Shown here: positions 4,536-7,271 of the stretch, piece by piece
How positions within the stretch are numbered: position 1 is the first letter of the stretch
Layout: every line of letters starts with the position of its first letter
From: UBA877 sp035506155
GTDB taxonomy: Bacteria; Chloroflexota; Anaerolineae; Anaerolineales; Villigracilaceae
Assembly (NCBI GenBank): GCA_035506155.1
Contig: DATJPX010000036.1
Location: 1 to 7,271, forward strand
Direction: 5' to 3'
Length of the DNA stretch: 7,271 bases
The notes under the pieces: generated by a model
The model's input: the letters and a program-made list of their open reading frames with translations, nothing else
What the model was told of the DNA's origin: nothing
Database searches by the model: none
Position numbers and translations under genes: made by a program

Positions 4536-6092
4536 ATGCTGATTTTCCTGCCCGTCTTCCTGATGTTCGCCACGGCCCTGGTCCTGGCTCTCCTGCGGAT
4601 CACCCGCTCCCGCTTCAAGTATCCCTGGATGCTGGCCGCCACCGGGGCTATCGTCTCCCTGTTGAGCGTGTTCCTGTGGCTGATCCATTTTCCCCAGACG
4701 ATCACCCTGCCGCCCTGGCAGCCGGTCACATTGTTCCTCTCCGCCCCCACCTGGCTGGCGGATGGGACCTCCTGGCCTTATGCCCTGGCCCTGGCGGCCC
4801 TGGCAGCGGCCGTCATCTGGACCTCGGTGGTGCGTTCCGAAAACGGGCCCGAGACCTGGGCCGGAACGCTGGTCCTGGCCGCCCTGGGCATCCTGGCGGT
4901 CGCCGCGGACAATCCACTGACCCTGGTGCTCACCTGGTCGGTCATCGACCTGGTCGAGCTGGTGATCATGCTGCGCTCCACGGAAGGCGAGGCCCAGAAC
5001 GAAGGCGTGGCGATCGCCTTTGCCGCCCGCCTGGCCGGGACCGGACTGGTGATCTGGGCCGACCTGATCGGCACCGCCCGGGGCATCCCGCTCGATTTTC
5101 GCTCCACCCCTTCCTATCTGGGAATTTTCCTGTTGATCGCGGCAGGCCTCCGGCTGGGCGTCTTGCCGCTCCACCTGCCCTATCGTAAGGAAAACGTCGT
5201 CCGGCGTGGTTTCGGAAGCACCCTGCGCCTGGTCTCCGCTGCAGCCAGCCTGTCGCTGCTCGCTCACATCCCCGCCTCGGGATTGAAGTCGCCGCTAACT
5301 CCTTACCTGCTCGTCCTGGCGGCCGTTACCGCCCTGTATTCCGGCTGGATGTGGTTGAGGGCCTCCGACGAGGTCCTCGGCCGGCCGTTCTGGGTGCTGG
5401 GCCTCGCCTCCCTGGCCGTGGCCGACAGCCTGCGCGGGAATCCCGCCGGAAGCATCGGCTGGGGCGTGGCCCTGATCCTGACCGGCGGCCTGTTATTTCT
5501 GTTCTCCGCCCGCCGCAGGAGCATCCTCTGGCTGCCCTTCCTGGGTACCTGGGCGCTCTCCTCCCTGCCCTTTTCCCCGACGGCGAGCGCCTGGCAGGCC
5601 GGGAATAATCTTTCCTGGCTTTACATCATTCCTCTCCTGCCTGCCCAGGCGCTGCTCATCAGCGGCTACCTGCGCCATACCCTCCACCCCGGCGAGACCA
5701 GCCTCGAGTCGCAGGAGAAATGGGTCAAGGCGATCTATCCGATCGGCTTGCTGATCCTTGTCGGGATGGCAGGTTTGCTCGGTTTCATGGGCTGGGATGG
5801 AGCACGTACCATCGGGGTCTGGTGGCTGGCCGTCGTGGTGATCCTCCTGGTGGTCGTATTCATGATCCTGGCCGTGCGGTTCCTCACCCGGCTTCCTCCA
5901 GGGAGCACCCCATCCCAATGGACGAGGCTCTTTGGCATCCAATGGCTTTATGGATTCTTGAACTCCATTTATGTCTTCTTCCTCAGGCTGCTTGAAGTGC
6001 TGACCGGCTCCCTCGAAGGGGATGGCGGTTTGCTCTGGTCGTTCGTCCTCCTGGTGCTCATCCTTTCGATATTATCTACGTTGGGTAAATAA
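4536..6092 (+). CDS. Divergent antiporter-like membrane subunit (NuoL/M/N, MrpD, HyfB superfamily)
   Basis: This very hydrophobic 518-residue protein has about 14-15 membrane segments, the size and build of the proton-channel subunits of complex I, group 4 hydrogenases and Mrp antiporters. TM5 would be LTLVLTWSVIDLVELVIML (128-146), TM7 plus loop FLLIAAGLRLGVLPLHLP (198-215), and a broken-helix-like LSSLPFSPTAS at 341-351. By eye these align with the TM5 WE, TM7 GK...PLH and PPFSGF signatures, but the TM5 Glu is Ser135, the TM7 Lys is Arg206 and the TM8 polar site is Arg231. Residues 461-500 look like a lateral amphipathic helix ending in LEGDGGLLW before a last membrane segment. I chose the ATG at 4536 because hydrophobic sequence begins there; the frame is open from 4395, but that 47-residue extension is Arg/Pro-rich and overlaps the likely promoter. 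The next gene starts 2 bases after the stop. Superfamily membership is likely; the exact subunit is unassigned. Confidence 0.75.
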   Translation: MLIFLPVFLMFATALVLALLRITRSRFKYPWMLAATGAIVSLLSVFLWLIHFPQTITLPPWQPVTLFLSAPTWLADGTSWPYALALAALAAAVIWTSVVRSENGPETWAGTLVLAALGILAVAADNPLTLVLTWSVIDLVELVIMLRSTEGEAQNEGVAIAFAARLAGTGLVIWADLIGTARGIPLDFRSTPSYLGIFLLIAAGLRLGVLPLHLPYRKENVVRRGFGSTLRLVSAAASLSLLAHIPASGLKSPLTPYLLVLAAVTALYSGWMWLRASDEVLGRPFWVLGLASLAVADSLRGNPAGSIGWGVALILTGGLLFLFSARRRSILWLPFLGTWALSSLPFSPTASAWQAGNNLSWLYIIPLLPAQALLISGYLRHTLHPGETSLESQEKWVKAIYPIGLLILVGMAGLLGFMGWDGARTIGVWWLAVVVILLVVVFMILAVRFLTRLPPGSTPSQWTRLFGIQWLYGFLNSIYVFFLRLLEVLTGSLEGDGGLLWSFVLLVLILSILSTLGK

Positions 6093-6094
6093 GC

Positions 6095-6679
6095 ATGGCG
6101 ACCGTCCTGAACTGGATCGTTCTTCTCCTTGTCATGGTCACTGCCACAGGCCTTCTGCTCAGCCGTGACTGGCGCTGGAGTCTCGGCCTGTTGGCGGTTC
6201 AGTACATCGGCATCTTCTGGATGATCCAGACGCGCTGGCCCGCTTCGATGGCCGCAACCAAACTCGTCTGCGGCTGGATGGCTTGCGCGATCCTCGGGAT
6301 CGCCCAACTCAATACGATCCGGACGGAGTCATCGGAAGACAGCTGGCTGCAAGGCCGTTTGTTCCAGGTCTTTGCCGCCGGGATGGTCCTGGCGGTGACC
6401 TTTGCCCTTTCCCTGCGGCTGGACACCTGGCTGGGAATGAGCCTGCCGGTTGCATGGGGCAGCCTGCTCGTGATCGGTCTCGGATTGCTCCATCTCGGGA
6501 TCACGGCCGAGCCGTTCCAGGTGATTCTGGGCCTGCTGACCGTCATGGCCGGATTCGAGGTCATCTACGCGGCCGTGGAAAGTTCCATCCTGGTGGCGGC
6601 CCTGCTGGTGGCTGTCAACCTTGGGCTGGCAATGGCTGGCGCGTACTTCCTGACCAACACGCGGGAGGAGAAGGCATGA
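6095..6679 (+). CDS. Small NuoK/HyfE-like membrane subunit, function unassigned
   Basis: This 194-residue protein has about six or seven membrane segments: roughly 3-22, 27-45, 52-70, 88-106, 116-134, 137-155 and 160-186. The last two, around TAEPFQVILGLLTVMAGFEVIYAAVE and the AxLxxAVNLGLAMAGAYF tail, resemble the NuoK/HyfE fold. They carry membrane-buried acids E139, E155 and E162, which are candidates for the proton-relay glutamates of NuoK. The N-terminal half, with the AATKLVCGWMACAILG stretch, matches nothing I can name. It is about twice the length of NuoK and near that of HyfE. There is no clear ribosome-binding site, and the start lies 2 bases after the upstream stop, so it is probably translated by coupling. 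Its stop overlaps the next start (ATGA). The flanking antiporter-like genes support the assignment; it could instead be a lineage-specific accessory subunit. Confidence 0.65.
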   Translation: MATVLNWIVLLLVMVTATGLLLSRDWRWSLGLLAVQYIGIFWMIQTRWPASMAATKLVCGWMACAILGIAQLNTIRTESSEDSWLQGRLFQVFAAGMVLAVTFALSLRLDTWLGMSLPVAWGSLLVIGLGLLHLGITAEPFQVILGLLTVMAGFEVIYAAVESSILVAALLVAVNLGLAMAGAYFLTNTREEKA

Positions 6680-7271
6680 GCGCTCCCATGCTGTGGATCT
6701 TCCTGCCGATTGCCCTGTCGGCCCTGATGCTCCTGCCCCGCGACGAGCGGGTCGGCAGGCTGGTAATCTGCCTGTTCACGTTTTTCCTGACGATCGCCGC
6801 CTGGCTCTTGCCGATCGACACTGCCCTTACCATCGGCGGCACATCCTTCAAACTGGCGTCCTCCTTCACCATCCTGGGACGCAACCTGACGCTCACCTCC
6901 GCCGACCGGGCGCCGCTGGCGCTGATCTACGGCTCGGCCTTCTTCTGGTTCGTCCCGGCGGCCCTGGTGAAGATCCCCGGGCGGTTGATCCCCCTCGGGC
7001 TGGCGCTGACGGCCCTGCTCGTGGCGAGCCTGGCCGTCGAACCTTTCCTTTATGCCGCTTTGTTGATCGAGGTGGCCGTCCTGCTTTCCATCCCGCTCCT
7101 GACTTCCCACGGACAAAAACCCGGCCGCGGCTTGATCCGTTTCCTGATCTTCCAAACCCTGGCGATGCCGTTCATTTTGTTCTCCGGCTGGCTGCTGGCC
7201 GGCATCGAAGCCAACCCGGGCAACCTGGTCCTCGTCCAACAGGCAGCCTTGCTGCTTGGCCTGGGATTCGC
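6676..7271 (+). CDS. Second antiporter-like membrane subunit, N-terminal part (runs off window)
   Basis: An ATG at 6676, inside the stop of the previous gene and preceded by GGGAGGAG at the usual distance, opens a frame with no stop to the window edge: 198 complete codons. At least five or six membrane segments are visible. The TM5-like segment FLYAALLIEVAVLLSIPLL (124-142) keeps a glutamate, E132, where NuoL/M/N subunits have their conserved channel Glu, in contrast to the first antiporter-like gene of this cluster. The SADRAPLALIYGSAFFWF stretch at 75-92 corresponds to the usual TM3 start after an extracytoplasmic loop. The TM7 Lys region and the C-terminal half lie beyond the window, so I cannot tell NuoM, NuoN, MrpD or Hyf types apart. 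It completes a tight three-gene operon with 2-base spacing and a 4-base overlap. Confidence 0.75.
   Translation, partial: MSAPMLWIFLPIALSALMLLPRDERVGRLVICLFTFFLTIAAWLLPIDTALTIGGTSFKLASSFTILGRNLTLTSADRAPLALIYGSAFFWFVPAALVKIPGRLIPLGLALTALLVASLAVEPFLYAALLIEVAVLLSIPLLTSHGQKPGRGLIRFLIFQTLAMPFILFSGWLLAGIEANPGNLVLVQQAALLLGLGF

Noticed and set aside
4524..5267. 247-residue minus-strand frame rich in Gln and Gly
   Set aside because: It is the antisense shadow of the antiporter-like gene, with no motif or ribosome-binding site.
6565..7239. 224-residue minus-strand frame rich in Gln, Gly, Asp and Arg
   Set aside because: Low-complexity composition typical of the reverse strand of a hydrophobic membrane-protein gene; the plus strand holds two good genes there.

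Overview
The window is GC-rich bacterial DNA, tightly packed on both strands. It most resembles a Chloroflexota genome of the Anaerolineae type. That placement rests on three impressions rather than a search: a ttuB-ttuA tRNA-thiolation pair, the style of the divergent proton-channel-like membrane proteins, and a dispersed-repeat-like palindrome. I hold it only moderately. No insertion sequence, CRISPR array, tRNA, rRNA or phage gene is visible.

Layout from left to right. (1) 2-421, plus strand: the 3' end of asnS (asparaginyl-tRNA synthetase). (2) 422-733: a convergent gene-free stretch with a perfect 28-nt palindrome and a two-way intrinsic terminator. (3) 734-2709, minus strand, read right to left: a TATAAT-bearing upstream region, ttuB (ubiquitin-like sulfur carrier ending in Gly-Gly), ttuA (tRNA 2-sulfurtransferase with two zinc fingers and a PP-loop), then a 36-nt element that reads as a class I preQ1 riboswitch, and a YhhQ-family queuosine-precursor transporter. 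(4) 2719-4393, minus strand: a lipid kinase of the diacylglycerol kinase family and a PlsC-like acyltransferase that overlap by four bases, closed by a strong intrinsic terminator. (5) 4519-7271, plus strand, divergent from the lipid genes: three membrane-protein genes running off the window. They are an antiporter-like (NuoL/M/N type) subunit, a small NuoK/HyfE-like subunit, and the first part of a second antiporter-like subunit.

How they fit together. Sulfur activated on the TtuB C-terminus would be passed by TtuA to tRNA, probably at T54. The transporter next door would import the precursor of the other hypermodified base, queuosine at G34. The preQ1-like element sits directly on the transporter's Shine-Dalgarno sequence, so the imported metabolite probably shuts off translation of its own importer. 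The kinase and acyltransferase would make or recycle phosphatidic acid. The three membrane proteins look like the ion-translocating arm of a complex I, group 4 hydrogenase or Mrp type assembly, but the first lacks the usual key residues and no redox subunit lies in the window.

The points most worth a second look are the preQ1 riboswitch with its TTG start, the divergent antiporter-like trio, and the acyltransferase whose HX4D motif reads HX4E.
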